From assembly GCF_900110215.1 (NCBI RefSeq), contig NZ_FOCX01000012.1, forward strand, positions 62,001-126,000: DNA of 64,000 bases, read 5' to 3'. This stretch comes from Halorientalis persicus (GTDB taxonomy: Archaea; Halobacteriota; Halobacteria; Halobacteriales; Haloarculaceae). Shown here in pieces: positions 1-9,187 of the stretch. The notes under the pieces are model-generated. The model was given only the letters and a program-made list of their open reading frames with translations, had not been told where the DNA came from and made no database searches. A program made the translations under genes and the position numbers. The first letter of the stretch is position 1, and every line of letters starts with the position of its first letter.

Positions 1-145
1 TATTCAGCATTGCACGGCAATATAGAACTGAAACCAATAGACCGTATCCTCTCGCGACGGCGGATTCGTGTCACTTCGCGTCGCGACGACGCGACGGTCC
101 CGCTATCGTCAGAAACAGAACTCCATTTCGGGAGAGAAGAATAAT

Positions 146-206
146 TCGAACCAAATACGAGTTTAGCGCTAAAAAGCGAACTGAATCCGAAAAATTATTG
201 GTTTGA
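146..206. promoter_or_regulatory. Upstream region of gcdH with inverted AACCAA/TTGGTT sites
   Basis: The 224 bases before the first gene are AT-rich compared with the coding DNA. Two imperfect inverted 10-mers at 146-155 and 197-206 share the AACCAA/TTGGTT core and flank a TAGCGCTA palindrome at 164-171. This is a plausible operator for the glutaryl-CoA dehydrogenase gene, which starts at 225. No regulator can be assigned from the sequence. Confidence 0.35.
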
Positions 207-224
207 GCGTGTGACGGTCGTCCT

Positions 225-1388
225 ATGCTCGATTACTACGGTGTGGAAGCGGACCTGTCGGAAGAAGAGCGGATGATCCAGGAGTCGGCGCGGGAGTTCG
301 TCGACGAGAAGGTGCGACCGGACATCGGCGAACACTGGATCGAGGGCACCTTCCCCAAAGACCTGATCCCGGAGATGGGCGAGATGGGCTTTTACGCGCC
401 CAATCTCGAAGGGTACGGCTCACCAAACGTCAGCGAGAAAGCCTACGGCATCCTGATGCAGGAACTGGAGGCGTGTGACTCGGGGCTGCGCTCGATGGCC
501 TCCGTGCAGGGCGCGCTGGTCATGTACCCGATCCACGCCTACGGCAGCGAGGAACAGAAGGAACACTGGCTGCCCAAACTCGGTTCGGGCGAAGCGGTCG
601 GCTGTTTCGGCCTCACGGAGCCGGAACACGGCTCGAACCCCACCGCGATGGAGACCCGCGCCGAGGAAGCCGACGAGGGCTACGTCCTGAACGGCTCGAA
701 GACCTGGATCACGAACTCCCCCATCGCGGACGTGGCCGTCGTCTGGGCGCGGGACCAGACCGACCCCGACACGCCCGTCCGCGGGTTCCTCGTCGAGACG
801 GATCGGGACGGCGTCAGTACGAACAAGATCGACGAGAAGCTCTCCCTGCGGGCGTCCATCACCGGCGAGATCGGCCTCAACGACGTGTACGTCCCCGAGG
901 AGAACATCCTGCCAGGCGTCGAGGGCATGGGCGGCCCGCTCGGTTGTCTCACGCAGGCGCGCTACGGCATCGCCTGGGGCGCCATCGGGGCGGCGCGTGA
1001 CGGCTTCGAGACGGCGCGGGACTACGCCACCGACCGCGAGCAGTTCGGCGGCCCGATCGCCCGGTTCCAGCTCCAGCAGGACAAACTCGCGGAGATGGCC
1101 ACCCAGATCACCCTCGCCCAACTGCTCGCCCACCGACTCGCCGACCTCAAGGAACGCGGCGACATGCGCCCCCAGCACGTCTCGATGGCCAAGCGCAACA
1201 ACGTCCGGATGGCCCGTGACCAGTCCCGCATCGCCCGCGAGATGCTCGGCGGCAACGGCATCACCGCCGACTACTCGCCGATGCGCCACATGGCCAACCT
1301 CGAAACCGTCTACACCTACGAGGGCACCCACGACATCCACACCCTGATCCTCGGGGAGGATCTGACCGGGTTCGCAGCCTACGAGTGA
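225..1388 (+). CDS. gcdH: Glutaryl-CoA dehydrogenase (acyl-CoA dehydrogenase family)
   Basis: This FAD enzyme of 387 residues would oxidise and decarboxylate glutaryl-CoA to crotonyl-CoA in the cytosol, passing electrons to electron-transfer flavoprotein. It has the full acyl-CoA dehydrogenase layout. The stretch ALVMYPIHAYGSEEQ and the FAD/substrate loop CFGLTEPEHGS closely follow glutaryl-CoA dehydrogenases, and the C-terminal YEGTHDIHTLILG carries the catalytic base Glu in the position typical of that subfamily. The stop lies 4 bases before the CoA transferase start, so the two are probably co-transcribed, which supports glutarate degradation. A generic acyl-CoA dehydrogenase is the alternative, but the C-terminal motif argues against it. 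Confidence 0.85.
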   Translation: MLDYYGVEADLSEEERMIQESAREFVDEKVRPDIGEHWIEGTFPKDLIPEMGEMGFYAPNLEGYGSPNVSEKAYGILMQELEACDSGLRSMASVQGALVMYPIHAYGSEEQKEHWLPKLGSGEAVGCFGLTEPEHGSNPTAMETRAEEADEGYVLNGSKTWITNSPIADVAVVWARDQTDPDTPVRGFLVETDRDGVSTNKIDEKLSLRASITGEIGLNDVYVPEENILPGVEGMGGPLGCLTQARYGIAWGAIGAARDGFETARDYATDREQFGGPIARFQLQQDKLAEMATQITLAQLLAHRLADLKERGDMRPQHVSMAKRNNVRMARDQSRIAREMLGGNGITADYSPMRHMANLETVYTYEGTHDIHTLILGEDLTGFAAYE

Positions 1389-1391
1389 GTC

Positions 1392-2612
1392 ATGACTGGC
1401 GAAGCACGCACTCCCGACGGTGACGACCAGCCCCTCGACGGACTGACCGTCCTCGACGCCTCGCGGGTCCTCGTGGGCCCGTTCTGCACGATGCAACTGG
1501 GTGACCTCGGCGCGGAGGTCATCAAAATCGAACGCCCGGACGGCGGCGACCAGACCCGCGGCTGGCACCCGCCGACCTACGGCGAGGAGAGCGCCTACTA
1601 CGTCAGCATCAACCGCAACAAGCGCTCGCTGACGCTGAACCTCGCCAGCGAGGAGGGGCGCGAGGTGTTCCGTGACCTGGCGACGGAGGCGGACGTCCTC
1701 GTCGAGAACTTCCGGGTCGGAAAGATGGAGGAGTGGGGGCTGGACTACGGGACGCTCAGCGAGGCCAATCCCGAACTCGTCTACTGTTCGCTCTCGGGCT
1801 ACGGCGAGTGGGGCCCACAGAAAGACCGGCCGGCCTACGACATCATGATGCAGGCCGAGGGCGGCCTGATGAGTATCACCGGCGAGGAGGACGGGCCGCC
1901 GGTACGCGTCGGCGTCGCCATCGCCGATATCGGGGCCGGGATGTACGCCACACAGGCGATCCTCGCGGCCTTGCTCTACCGTGAACTCGGCGACGGCACC
2001 GGGCAGAAAGTCGACGTGAGCCTCCTCGACGGCCAGGTCGCCTGGATGAGTTACATGGCGTCGTACTACTTCGCGACCGACGACCCGCCGGGTCGCATGG
2101 GGAGTAAACACCCGACGATCGCGCCCTACCAGGCGTTCGAGACCAGTGACGGCTACGTCGTCGTCGCGACCGCCTCGGAGAACCTCTGGCCGAAGTTCTG
2201 TCGGGCACTCGACCGCGAGGACCTGATCGACGACGAACGCTTCGCGGTCAACGCCGACCGCGTCGCGAACCGGTCGGAACTCGATCGAATTCTCGACGAA
2301 GAGTTCGAACAGTATTCGACCGCCGAGGCCGTCGCGCGGATGGAGGAGGCCGGGGTCCCGGCCAGTCGCGTCCGCGACATGGAAGACGTGTTCGAGAACC
2401 CGCAGGTCCAGGCCCGGAATATGCACCGGACCGTCGACCATCCCACGATCGGGTCCATGGAGATGGCCGGCAGTCCGATGCACTTCTCGCAGACGCCGAC
2501 CGAGATCGACCGACACCCGCCGCTTTTGGGGGAACACACCGAAGAAGTCCTCCGGGAGTTCGGGTACGACGACGAGACGATCGCTGACCTCGCCGATCGA
2601 GACATCGTCTGA
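1392..2612 (+). CDS. CaiB/BaiF family CoA transferase, probable succinyl-CoA:glutarate CoA-transferase
   Basis: A class III CoA transferase of 406 residues. The N-terminus has the family pattern LDGLTVLDASRVLVGPFC, then GDLGAEVIKIERPDGGD, RNKRSLTLNL and the VLVENFRVGKMEEWGL segment. The catalytic Asp is expected in QAEGGLMSITGEEDG or the preceding YDIMMQ. Because it directly follows glutaryl-CoA dehydrogenase with a 3-base gap, the likely role is activating glutarate to glutaryl-CoA, as SugCT (C7orf10) does in animals. Family membership is clear; substrate specificity is inferred from the neighbour only. Confidence 0.8.
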   Translation: MTGEARTPDGDDQPLDGLTVLDASRVLVGPFCTMQLGDLGAEVIKIERPDGGDQTRGWHPPTYGEESAYYVSINRNKRSLTLNLASEEGREVFRDLATEADVLVENFRVGKMEEWGLDYGTLSEANPELVYCSLSGYGEWGPQKDRPAYDIMMQAEGGLMSITGEEDGPPVRVGVAIADIGAGMYATQAILAALLYRELGDGTGQKVDVSLLDGQVAWMSYMASYYFATDDPPGRMGSKHPTIAPYQAFETSDGYVVVATASENLWPKFCRALDREDLIDDERFAVNADRVANRSELDRILDEEFEQYSTAEAVARMEEAGVPASRVRDMEDVFENPQVQARNMHRTVDHPTIGSMEMAGSPMHFSQTPTEIDRHPPLLGEHTEEVLREFGYDDETIADLADRDIV

Positions 2613-2647
2613 GCGGGGTCTCCGGCGTCGTTCGACCGGACGCGGCT

Positions 2648-3133
2648 CTAGTCGGCGAGGGCTTCGATCAGCGTCTCGATCTCGAAGTCGTTGAGTGGGT
2701 TCTGTTCGTCTTTGACCGTCGTGATGACGAACTTCGAGGAGGTTCGTTCGATCTCCTCGATCGCCTCGTAGTCCTCGACGAGCGATTCGACCATCTCGCG
2801 GTTGGCGACGTGCGCGATGGCGACGAAGTCGGTGTCGCCCATCGTGAAGTACACCTGATTGACACCCTCGACGGCGGCGAGTTTTTCGCCGACGCTCTCG
2901 TGGTAGCCCTCCTCGAACTCCGCCCAGATCTCCGAGATGAGCGTGATGGAGAGCCCGACCTTCTTCAGGTCGATGTTGTAGAGGTCGTTGGTGATGACGC
3001 CGGACTCGCGAAGCTGGTTCAGCCGGTAGTGGACCGTCGATTTCGGGATCCCGGTCGCGTCTTCGATCTCGTCCGGGCTCGCTGTTCCGTCTTTGGCGAT
3101 CGTCGTCAGAATCTGAATGTCCTTCTCATCCAT
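2648..3133 (-). CDS. Lrp/AsnC family transcriptional regulator
   Basis: A 161-residue regulator beginning MDEKDIQILTTIAKDG. It has an N-terminal winged HTH (recognition region TGIPKSTVHYRLNQLRESG) and a C-terminal RAM ligand-binding domain (about residues 65-150). An upstream in-frame ATG at 3172 sits inside a TATA-like stretch around 3168-3185, so the start at 3133 is preferred. It lies between the CoA transferase and the aminotransferase and shares an orientation with the latter, so it is the natural candidate sensor of an amino acid or keto acid for this catabolic region. The target sites are unknown. Confidence 0.85.
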   Translation of the reverse strand: MDEKDIQILTTIAKDGTASPDEIEDATGIPKSTVHYRLNQLRESGVITNDLYNIDLKKVGLSITLISEIWAEFEEGYHESVGEKLAAVEGVNQVYFTMGDTDFVAIAHVANREMVESLVEDYEAIEEIERTSSKFVITTVKDEQNPLNDFEIETLIEALAD

Positions 3134-3232
3134 GGGCGACTTCTGAATACCATCCAATGATTGGGCGAACATACAAATGTATACTGATTGGGCTGCTGTC
3201 CGAGGGGGTCGGGCCGGGGTCGTCGGCGGCGG

Positions 3233-4600
3233 TCAGGGCGCGCGTCGCTCGATGGACTCGCAGATGATGTCCATGCCCGCGGTGGCCTGTTCCTGTGTGA
3301 GTACGAGCGGCGGGATCAGCCGCAGGACGTTCCCGTGCCGGCCGGCCGACCACACCAGCACGCCGCGCTCGTAGCAGTCCTGTTGAATCGCCTTGACGAG
3401 CTCCTTGCCCGTCTGTTCGTCGGCGTCTGCGAACTCGGCACCGACGAACAGGCCGCGACCGCGCACGTCGACGAGTCGCTCGTTCTCGCCGGCGGACTCG
3501 CGCAGGCGGTCGCGGATGTAGCTCCCGACGTCGCGTGCGTGGGCGAGCAGGTCGTTGTCCCGGATGTACTCGATCGCGCGGACGCCACCGACCATCGCGG
3601 GCGCGTTGCCACGGTAGGTGCCGACGTGGCCGCCGGCCTCCCAGGTGTCCAGATCCTCGTGATACATCGTCCCCGATAGCGGCAGGCCGATTCCGCCGAT
3701 GGCCTTGGCCATGGGCATCGCGTCGGGCGTCACGTCGTAGTGATCGCTGGCGAACCACTCGCCGGTGCGGCCAAAGCCGGTCTGGATCTCGTCGACGATG
3801 AGCGGGATGTCGTTGTTCTCGGCGATCTCTTTGAGTCCCGGGAGGAATCCTTCCGGCGGGGTGACGATCCCGCCCTCGCCCTGGATCGGCTCGACCCAGA
3901 TCCCTGCCGGGTTCGCCAGCCCGCTGTATGGGTCTTCCAGCAGTTCGCGGACGTTCTCCAGTGCCCGAGCGCTGGCCTCCTGTGGGTCCAGTCCCTGCTG
4001 GTGTGCGTAGGGATAGGGCACGTGGTGGACGTTCGGCAGCATCGGCGCGTAGTCTTCCTTGTACTTCTTGCCGGCAGTCAGACTGAGTGCGCCGGCGCTC
4101 CCACCGTGATACGCGCCGCGGAACGCGATGAGGCCGTCGCCGCCCGTGTTGTACTTGGCGAGTTTGATCGTCGCCTCGATGGCGTCACTGCCCGTCGGCC
4201 CGCCGAAGACGACGCGGTTGTTGTCCGGCAGCGCGCCCGGCGCGATGTCGTTCAGCGCCTCGATCAGGTCCAGCCGAGCCTCCGTCGGGAAGTCGATGGT
4301 GTGGGCGACCTTCTCGGTCTGTTCCTGTACCGCTTCCAGCACATATGGGTTCGAGTGCCCGACGTTCAACACGCCGATGCCGGCGAAGAAGTCGAGGAAC
4401 GTGTTCCCGTCCGCGTCACGGATCGTCGCGCCTTTGGCCTCGTCGATGGCGATCGGAACGACCTTGGGATATGCGACCGCGCTGCTGTCGATCTCCCGCT
4501 GCCGTTCGATGAGCCGCTTCGACTTCGGCCCGGGAATTTCCGTCTCGACCGTCGGCTCCTGTGCGAAGTGAAGCTCGTCGAACGCCTGTTCTACAGCCAT
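3233..4600 (-). CDS. Class III PLP-dependent aminotransferase (GABA/5-aminovalerate/diaminobutyrate type)
   Basis: A 455-residue fold-type I aminotransferase. Visible hallmarks are the phosphate-binding [14 protein letters not shown] segment, the PLP-ring Asp in [12 protein letters not shown] and the Schiff-base Lys in [15 protein letters not shown]. It would move an omega-amino group to 2-oxoglutarate, giving glutamate and a semialdehyde. Given glutaryl-CoA dehydrogenase, CoA transferase, aldehyde dehydrogenase and glutamate dehydrogenase nearby, 5-aminovalerate or GABA are the best substrate guesses; diaminobutyrate or another omega-amino acid cannot be excluded. It is divergent from the aldehyde ferredoxin oxidoreductase gene across a 220-base promoter region containing a perfect inverted repeat. 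Confidence 0.8.
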   Translation of the reverse strand: MAVEQAFDELHFAQEPTVETEIPGPKSKRLIERQREIDSSAVAYPKVVPIAIDEAKGATIRDADGNTFLDFFAGIGVLNVGHSNPYVLEAVQEQTEKVAHTIDFPTEARLDLIEALNDIAPGALPDNNRVVFGGPTGSDAIEATIKLAKYNTGGDGLIAFRGAYHGGSAGALSLTAGKKYKEDYAPMLPNVHHVPYPYAHQQGLDPQEASARALENVRELLEDPYSGLANPAGIWVEPIQGEGGIVTPPEGFLPGLKEIAENNDIPLIVDEIQTGFGRTGEWFASDHYDVTPDAMPMAKAIGGIGLPLSGTMYHEDLDTWEAGGHVGTYRGNAPAMVGGVRAIEYIRDNDLLAHARDVGSYIRDRLRESAGENERLVDVRGRGLFVGAEFADADEQTGKELVKAIQQDCYERGVLVWSAGRHGNVLRLIPPLVLTQEQATAGMDIICESIERRAP

Positions 4601-4636
4601 AGTGGCACAACATCCTACTAGATACTAAAACTTTGT

Positions 4637-4673
4637 ATTCTGTCCAAGATAGCTCTATATTACTGGACAGAAT
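4637..4673. promoter_or_regulatory. Perfect 10-bp inverted repeat in a divergent promoter
   Basis: ATTCTGTCCA at 4637-4646 and its exact complement TGGACAGAAT at 4664-4673 are separated by 17 bases. The spacing puts the half-sites on about the same face of the helix. The repeat sits 36 bases upstream of the minus-strand aminotransferase start and about 150 bases before the plus-strand oxidoreductase start, so one dimeric regulator could control both. The nearby Lrp protein is the simplest candidate. Confidence 0.55.
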
Positions 4674-4820
4674 CTATTACAGGGTCGTGGTGACCGCTCC
4701 GGTGTGGGACCGTTCCACCGGCCCTATCTGATTGAACGAAGTTCTACTATCTATAGAAATATTGGATCGAATTCTACCAACCGCGTAGATTTAATATCGA
4801 GTATCCACATCGGACGAGTG

Positions 4821-6488
4821 ATGCTGCACACAGAGGGTGACCTCCTGTCGATCGACCTGACGGCCCAGCGCACGGAAACCGCGTCGATCGACGGTGTTCT
4901 CGAATCGTTCATCGGCGGGCGTGGCGTGGCGACGCGACTGGCACACGATCGGATTCCGTTCGACGCGGATCCGTTCGGCCCGGACAACCGCGTGTATTTC
5001 ACCACGGGACCGATGCAGGCCTCGAACATGAGCTTCACCGGCCGGACCAACTGTACCGCGGTCTCACCGTTGACCGATGGGCTGCTCTCCTCGAACGCCG
5101 GCGGGTTCCTCTCGCGCAATCTCGCGGCCACGGGCTACGGCGCGGTCGAGTTCCACGGCGCGAGCGACGAACTCGTGGCCGTCCACGTCTCGGACGACGG
5201 CGTCGAGTTCGAACCCGTGCCGGAACTGGCTGGTGCGGAAGTCCCCGAGACCGTCGCCGCGCTGACCCAGCGGCCGGATCTGGACGTCGACAACACGGCT
5301 GTCATCGGGCCGGCGGGCGAGAACGAGGTCCGCTTTGCCTCAATCATGACCTCCGAGACGCGTGCGTTCGGCCGGGGCGGCCTCGGGGCGGTACTCGGGG
5401 CCAAAAACGTCAAGGCGATCACCTTCAGCGGCGACGCCGCGCCCGACATCGAGGTGCCCGAGATGCAGATGGACGTCCACCGCGAGGCGGCGACGAGCGA
5501 CCACATCATGAAACGACAGGGGACCACGAGCGTCACCGAGTACGCCAACGAGGTCGAGGCGCTGCCGACCCGGTACTTCTCGGAGCTGTCCTTCGAGGGT
5601 GCGGGAGACATCGGCGGCGACGCCGTCGAGCGCAAGAAATTCGAGAAAGGGACCTGTTCGGCCTGTGCGTTCGCGTGCAAACTGCCCACGAAAGACGAGG
5701 AGTCGGGTATCGAGACGGAAGGCCCGGAGTACGAGACCGTGATGGCCTTCGGGTCGAACGCGGGTGTCGACGACGTGGTGGACGTGATGCGCTCGAACGA
5801 GCAGTGTGACCGCTACGGCCTCGACACGATCAGTACCGGCGACGTGGTGTCGGCCTATCTGGCGGCCGAAGACGAGTTCGGCAACGTCGATCTCATCGAG
5901 GAGCTGGTCGAGAAGATCGCCCACCGCGAGGGCGAGGGCGACCTGCTCGCGGAGGGGATCGACCGCATCCACGACGAACTGGGTGTCGAGAACTGGTCGG
6001 TCAAGGGCATGGAGTTCCCCGCCCACGACGGCCGCACGCTCAACGGGCAGGGCCTCGGCTACGCCACGGCCAATCGCGGGGCCGACCATATGTTCGCGGT
6101 GTTTTACTCCTACGAGTATCCGCTGGTCGACGAGGACGACGCCGTCGACCGCGAGGGACTCGACGGCAAACCCGAACTGCTCGTCCGTCAGGAGAACCAG
6201 CGCGCACTCGAAGACTGCGGGATCATCTGCCGATTCTCGCGTGACTTCCTGACCCACGACCGGCTCGAAGCGCTGTTCGGCCGGGACATCAACGCCCTGC
6301 TGGCAGTGGGTGCCGAGGTCATCGCGCTCGAACGCCACTTCAACAACCAGCGCGGCTTCGACCGCGCCGACGACCGCTTGCCCTACGACCTGCCCGGATT
6401 CGAGGACGCCCTCGACGAGTACTACGAGATCCGTGGCTGGCGTGCCGACGGCACGGTTCCCGACGAACCCATCGTCGCCGGTGAGTAG
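4821..6488 (+). CDS. Aldehyde:ferredoxin oxidoreductase family tungstopterin enzyme
   Basis: This 555-residue protein would oxidise aldehydes to carboxylates with ferredoxin as acceptor, using a tungsto- or molybdo-bispterin and one Fe-S cluster. The N-terminal domain has the family's IGGRGVATRLAHD, SPLTDGLLSSNAGG and FGRGGLGAVLGAKNVKAI motifs. The cluster ligands are CSACAFAC (C-x2-C-x3-C) and a later Cys in EDCGIICRF. The ATG at 4821 starts the family-like MLHTEGDLLSIDLT; the open frame extends upstream, but that stretch looks like promoter DNA. The substrate is unknown. Next to an omega-aminotransferase it could act on the semialdehyde produced there. Confidence 0.85.
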   Translation: MLHTEGDLLSIDLTAQRTETASIDGVLESFIGGRGVATRLAHDRIPFDADPFGPDNRVYFTTGPMQASNMSFTGRTNCTAVSPLTDGLLSSNAGGFLSRNLAATGYGAVEFHGASDELVAVHVSDDGVEFEPVPELAGAEVPETVAALTQRPDLDVDNTAVIGPAGENEVRFASIMTSETRAFGRGGLGAVLGAKNVKAITFSGDAAPDIEVPEMQMDVHREAATSDHIMKRQGTTSVTEYANEVEALPTRYFSELSFEGAGDIGGDAVERKKFEKGTCSACAFACKLPTKDEESGIETEGPEYETVMAFGSNAGVDDVVDVMRSNEQCDRYGLDTISTGDVVSAYLAAEDEFGNVDLIEELVEKIAHREGEGDLLAEGIDRIHDELGVENWSVKGMEFPAHDGRTLNGQGLGYATANRGADHMFAVFYSYEYPLVDEDDAVDREGLDGKPELLVRQENQRALEDCGIICRFSRDFLTHDRLEALFGRDINALLAVGAEVIALERHFNNQRGFDRADDRLPYDLPGFEDALDEYYEIRGWRADGTVPDEPIVAGE

Positions 6489-7461
6489 CGCCGTGTCTCA
6501 GGACTCCCCCGACGTGGTCGTGTTGCGGGAAGGCACCGAGGGGCTCTCGATGCGTGACTACGCCGCGGAACTCACCGACCGCCTCCCCGAGTACACCGTC
6601 GCACACGCCCGAACGCCCGACGCCGAGCGCGACCTGGTTCGGCACGCGCCGGTCGTCACCGGGAACGACATCGACCGGGACCTGCTGGACCGCGCCGAGG
6701 CGCTGGAACTGTTCGCCTGTACCTTCGCCGGGACGGACCACCTCCCCCTCGACGCGCTCGCGGACCACGGCGTCACGGTGACGAACGCGAGCGGCATCCA
6801 CGCCCCGGGCATCGCCGAGCAGGTGCTCGGCTCCCTGCTCACCTTCGCCCGGCGGCTCCACGTGAGCTGGGAGCGAAACCGGCGCAGTGTCTGGCGACAC
6901 GTCCAGTCGACGGAGCTGAAGGGGTCGACGGTGACGGTCGTCGGGCTCGGTGCCGTCGGGACGGCCGTCGTCGACCGACTCGCCGGCTTCGACGTCGACA
7001 CCATCGGCGTCCGTCACTCCCCGGAGAAAGGGGGACCCACGGACGAGGTGTTCGGGTACGACGCGGTCCACGAGGCGCTCGCACGAACGGACTATCTGGT
7101 GCTCGCCTGTCCGCTGACGGACTTGACGCGTCACCTGCTCGACGCCGAGGCCCTCGCCACGCTGGAGCCGTCGAGCGTCGTCGTCAACGTCGCCCGCGGT
7201 GCAGTCGTCGACACCGACGCGCTGGTCGCCGCCCTCCGGACCAGCGGTATCCGCGGCGCGGCACTCGACGTGACCGACCCCGAACCGCTCCCGGCCGAGC
7301 ATCCACTCTGGAGCCTGGACAACGCGCTCCTCACGCCACACACCGGCGGCCACACGCCGGAACACTGGCCCCGGCTGGCGGAGATTCTCGCCGGCAACGT
7401 CCAGGCCCTGTTCGACGACGGGGACGAGACGACCCTGGAAAACGTCGTGCACGGCGACTGA
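6481..7461 (+). CDS. D-2-hydroxyacid dehydrogenase (NAD-dependent)
   Basis: A 326-residue member of the D-isomer-specific 2-hydroxyacid dehydrogenase family. The NAD-binding Rossmann motif is VVGLGAVGTAVVDRL, followed by the signature VVNVARGAVVDTDALV and the catalytic His in LTPHTGGHTPEHW. It would reduce a 2-keto acid to the D-hydroxyacid or the reverse. The GTG start at 6481 overlaps the end of the oxidoreductase gene by 8 bases; GTG at 6493 is a slightly shorter alternative. The overlap implies translational coupling. The substrate cannot be told. Confidence 0.8.
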   Translation: MSSAVSQDSPDVVVLREGTEGLSMRDYAAELTDRLPEYTVAHARTPDAERDLVRHAPVVTGNDIDRDLLDRAEALELFACTFAGTDHLPLDALADHGVTVTNASGIHAPGIAEQVLGSLLTFARRLHVSWERNRRSVWRHVQSTELKGSTVTVVGLGAVGTAVVDRLAGFDVDTIGVRHSPEKGGPTDEVFGYDAVHEALARTDYLVLACPLTDLTRHLLDAEALATLEPSSVVVNVARGAVVDTDALVAALRTSGIRGAALDVTDPEPLPAEHPLWSLDNALLTPHTGGHTPEHWPRLAEILAGNVQALFDDGDETTLENVVHGD

Positions 7462-7594
7462 CCGCCGTCGGTCGTCACCGCGACCGCCGTCGGGACCATC
7501 CGCCCACTCGAACTGCCGTTCGATGCAACTCCTGGCCTGTGTGTGCCAAATGTGTTGGACGAAATCCGAAGTTTCGGCTAATACTCGAACTCAG

Positions 7595-7606
7595 TAAAAT
7601 ATATAT
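7595..7606 (+). promoter_or_regulatory. TATA element of the amino acid permease gene
   Basis: The run TAAAATATATAT lies 23-34 bases before the ATG at 7629, the expected distance for a leaderless haloarchaeal transcript. It decides the start: an in-frame ATG at 7605 would lie inside the TATA element. Confidence 0.6.
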
Positions 7607-7628
7607 GGGTGACTCCAAACAAGTGCGT

Positions 7629-9032
7629 ATGGATGACACACAAACGGATGGTGAGTTTTCACGCGTTCTCTCGAAGCGGGACGTGTTCGTACTGGCGTTC
7701 GGTGCGATGGTCGGCTGGGGGTGGATCATCCAGTCGGGCTACTGGATCGACGAGGGGGGCGTCATGGGATCGGTCGTGGCGTTCGTCCTCGGCGCGTTCA
7801 TGGTGGCCGTCGTGGGGCTGATCTACGGCGAACTCGCGTCGGCGATGCCGTTCGTCGGCGGTGAACACGTCTACAGTATGCGTGCGCTGGGACCGATCGG
7901 CTCGTTCGTCTGTACCTGGTCGTTGATCCTGGGGTACGTGGGTGTGGTCGTCTTCGAGGTGGTCGCCTTTCCCTCGGCGCTCGCGTACGTCGTGCCGGGG
8001 TTCAACGCCCTCCCGCTCTGGTCGATCGCGGGCCAGACCGTCTACGGCACGTGGGTCCTCGTCGGCAGCGTCGGTGCGGTCGTCATGACGTACCTGAACT
8101 ACCGGGGCGTCCAACCGGCGGCGCAGTTCCAGACCATCCTGACGCTGGTCATCGGGCTGGCGGGTATCACGCTGGCTATCGGCGCAGTGGCCAACGGTCA
8201 CACCACGTCGACGCCCCCCTTCGCCGACTCCGGGCTGGCCGGCGTCCTCACCGTCGCGATCATGACGCCGTTCATGTTCGTCGGGTTCGACGTGATCCCA
8301 CAGGCCGCCGGGGAGGCCGACGTGTCCGAGCGGGTTCTCGGTCTGCTCATCGTGGTCTCGGTCTCGGTCGCGGCGCTGTTTTACATCCTCGTCATCTGGG
8401 CTTCGGGTCGAGCGCTGCCGGGGGCCGTCCTCGTCGAGAGTTCGCTGCCCGCGGCCGCCGCCATGGAGGCGCTGTTCAGTAGCGCGCTGATCGGGAAGAT
8501 CATGGCACTGGCCGGTATCGCCGGCATCCTCACCAGCTGGAACTCCTTCCTGCTCGGCGGGAGCCGTGCGATCTACGCGCTGGCCGAGTCCGGGATGCTG
8601 CCCGAGACGCTGGCGACGGTCAACGAGACGACCGACACGCCCTCGCGAGCGCTCGCACTCATCGGCGGCCTGTCGGTGTTCGCACCGCTGTTCGGGGAAC
8701 AGATGCTCGTCTGGATCGTCAACGCCGGCGGCTTCGGCATCGTCGTCGCGTGGGTGATGGTCGTCGTCTCGTTCCTCGTCTTGCGCGTCCGCGAACCCGA
8801 GATGGATCGGCCGCTGAAGCTCCCGGCCGGAAAAGCCGTCGGCGTCCTCGGACTCGCACTCACGCTCGTGTTCACCGGCATGTACCTGCCGGGCGCGCCC
8901 TCCGCGCTCCAGTGGCCCTTCGAGTGGGGCATCGTCGTCCTGTGGGTCCTGCTGGGGGCCGGGCTGGCCGTTCTGTCGCGCCGCTCCGGCAACCAGACAC
9001 ACGTCGACGCGCACGGCTTCGACGGCGATTGA
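7629..9032 (+). CDS. APC-superfamily amino acid permease
   Basis: A 467-residue membrane transporter with about 12 hydrophobic segments. The first, VFVLAFGAMVGWGWIIQSGYW, has the unwound Gly-rich pattern of the APC substrate site. Segment 6 carries FMFVGFDVIPQAAGEA, another family signature. The start at 7629 is set by the TATA element just upstream. Neighbouring amino-acid-degrading enzymes suggest uptake of an amino acid such as glutamate, GABA, lysine or 5-aminovalerate, but specificity cannot be read from the sequence. Confidence 0.85.
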   Translation: MDDTQTDGEFSRVLSKRDVFVLAFGAMVGWGWIIQSGYWIDEGGVMGSVVAFVLGAFMVAVVGLIYGELASAMPFVGGEHVYSMRALGPIGSFVCTWSLILGYVGVVVFEVVAFPSALAYVVPGFNALPLWSIAGQTVYGTWVLVGSVGAVVMTYLNYRGVQPAAQFQTILTLVIGLAGITLAIGAVANGHTTSTPPFADSGLAGVLTVAIMTPFMFVGFDVIPQAAGEADVSERVLGLLIVVSVSVAALFYILVIWASGRALPGAVLVESSLPAAAAMEALFSSALIGKIMALAGIAGILTSWNSFLLGGSRAIYALAESGMLPETLATVNETTDTPSRALALIGGLSVFAPLFGEQMLVWIVNAGGFGIVVAWVMVVVSFLVLRVREPEMDRPLKLPAGKAVGVLGLALTLVFTGMYLPGAPSALQWPFEWGIVVLWVLLGAGLAVLSRRSGNQTHVDAHGFDGD

Positions 9033-9187
9033 ACGGCCGACCCGTTTCCGTTTCTCCGACGGCCGACCCTCTCGTTCAGTCGCGACGAGGAGTCACCGGA
9101 CCGGCCACAATCAAAAAGCGGTCTCGTGGCAGACTGCGTGGAACCGCGCGACGGATCGGTAGCGGGTGACTCGGTGACCGCGGCCCG

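Noticed and set aside
420-2537. 705-residue open frame antisense to gcdH and the CoA transferase
   Set aside because: It covers both real genes in the opposite direction and shows no family motif. It is a by-product of high GC and codon bias, like the antisense frames over cetZ (36166-37080), purU (19959-21314), qNOR (51508-52746) and the ceramidase (61308-62747).
4704-4820. Upstream extension of the aldehyde ferredoxin oxidoreductase
   Set aside because: The added 39 residues do not resemble the family, and the DNA is AT-rich promoter sequence. The ATG at 4821 gives the family N-terminus.
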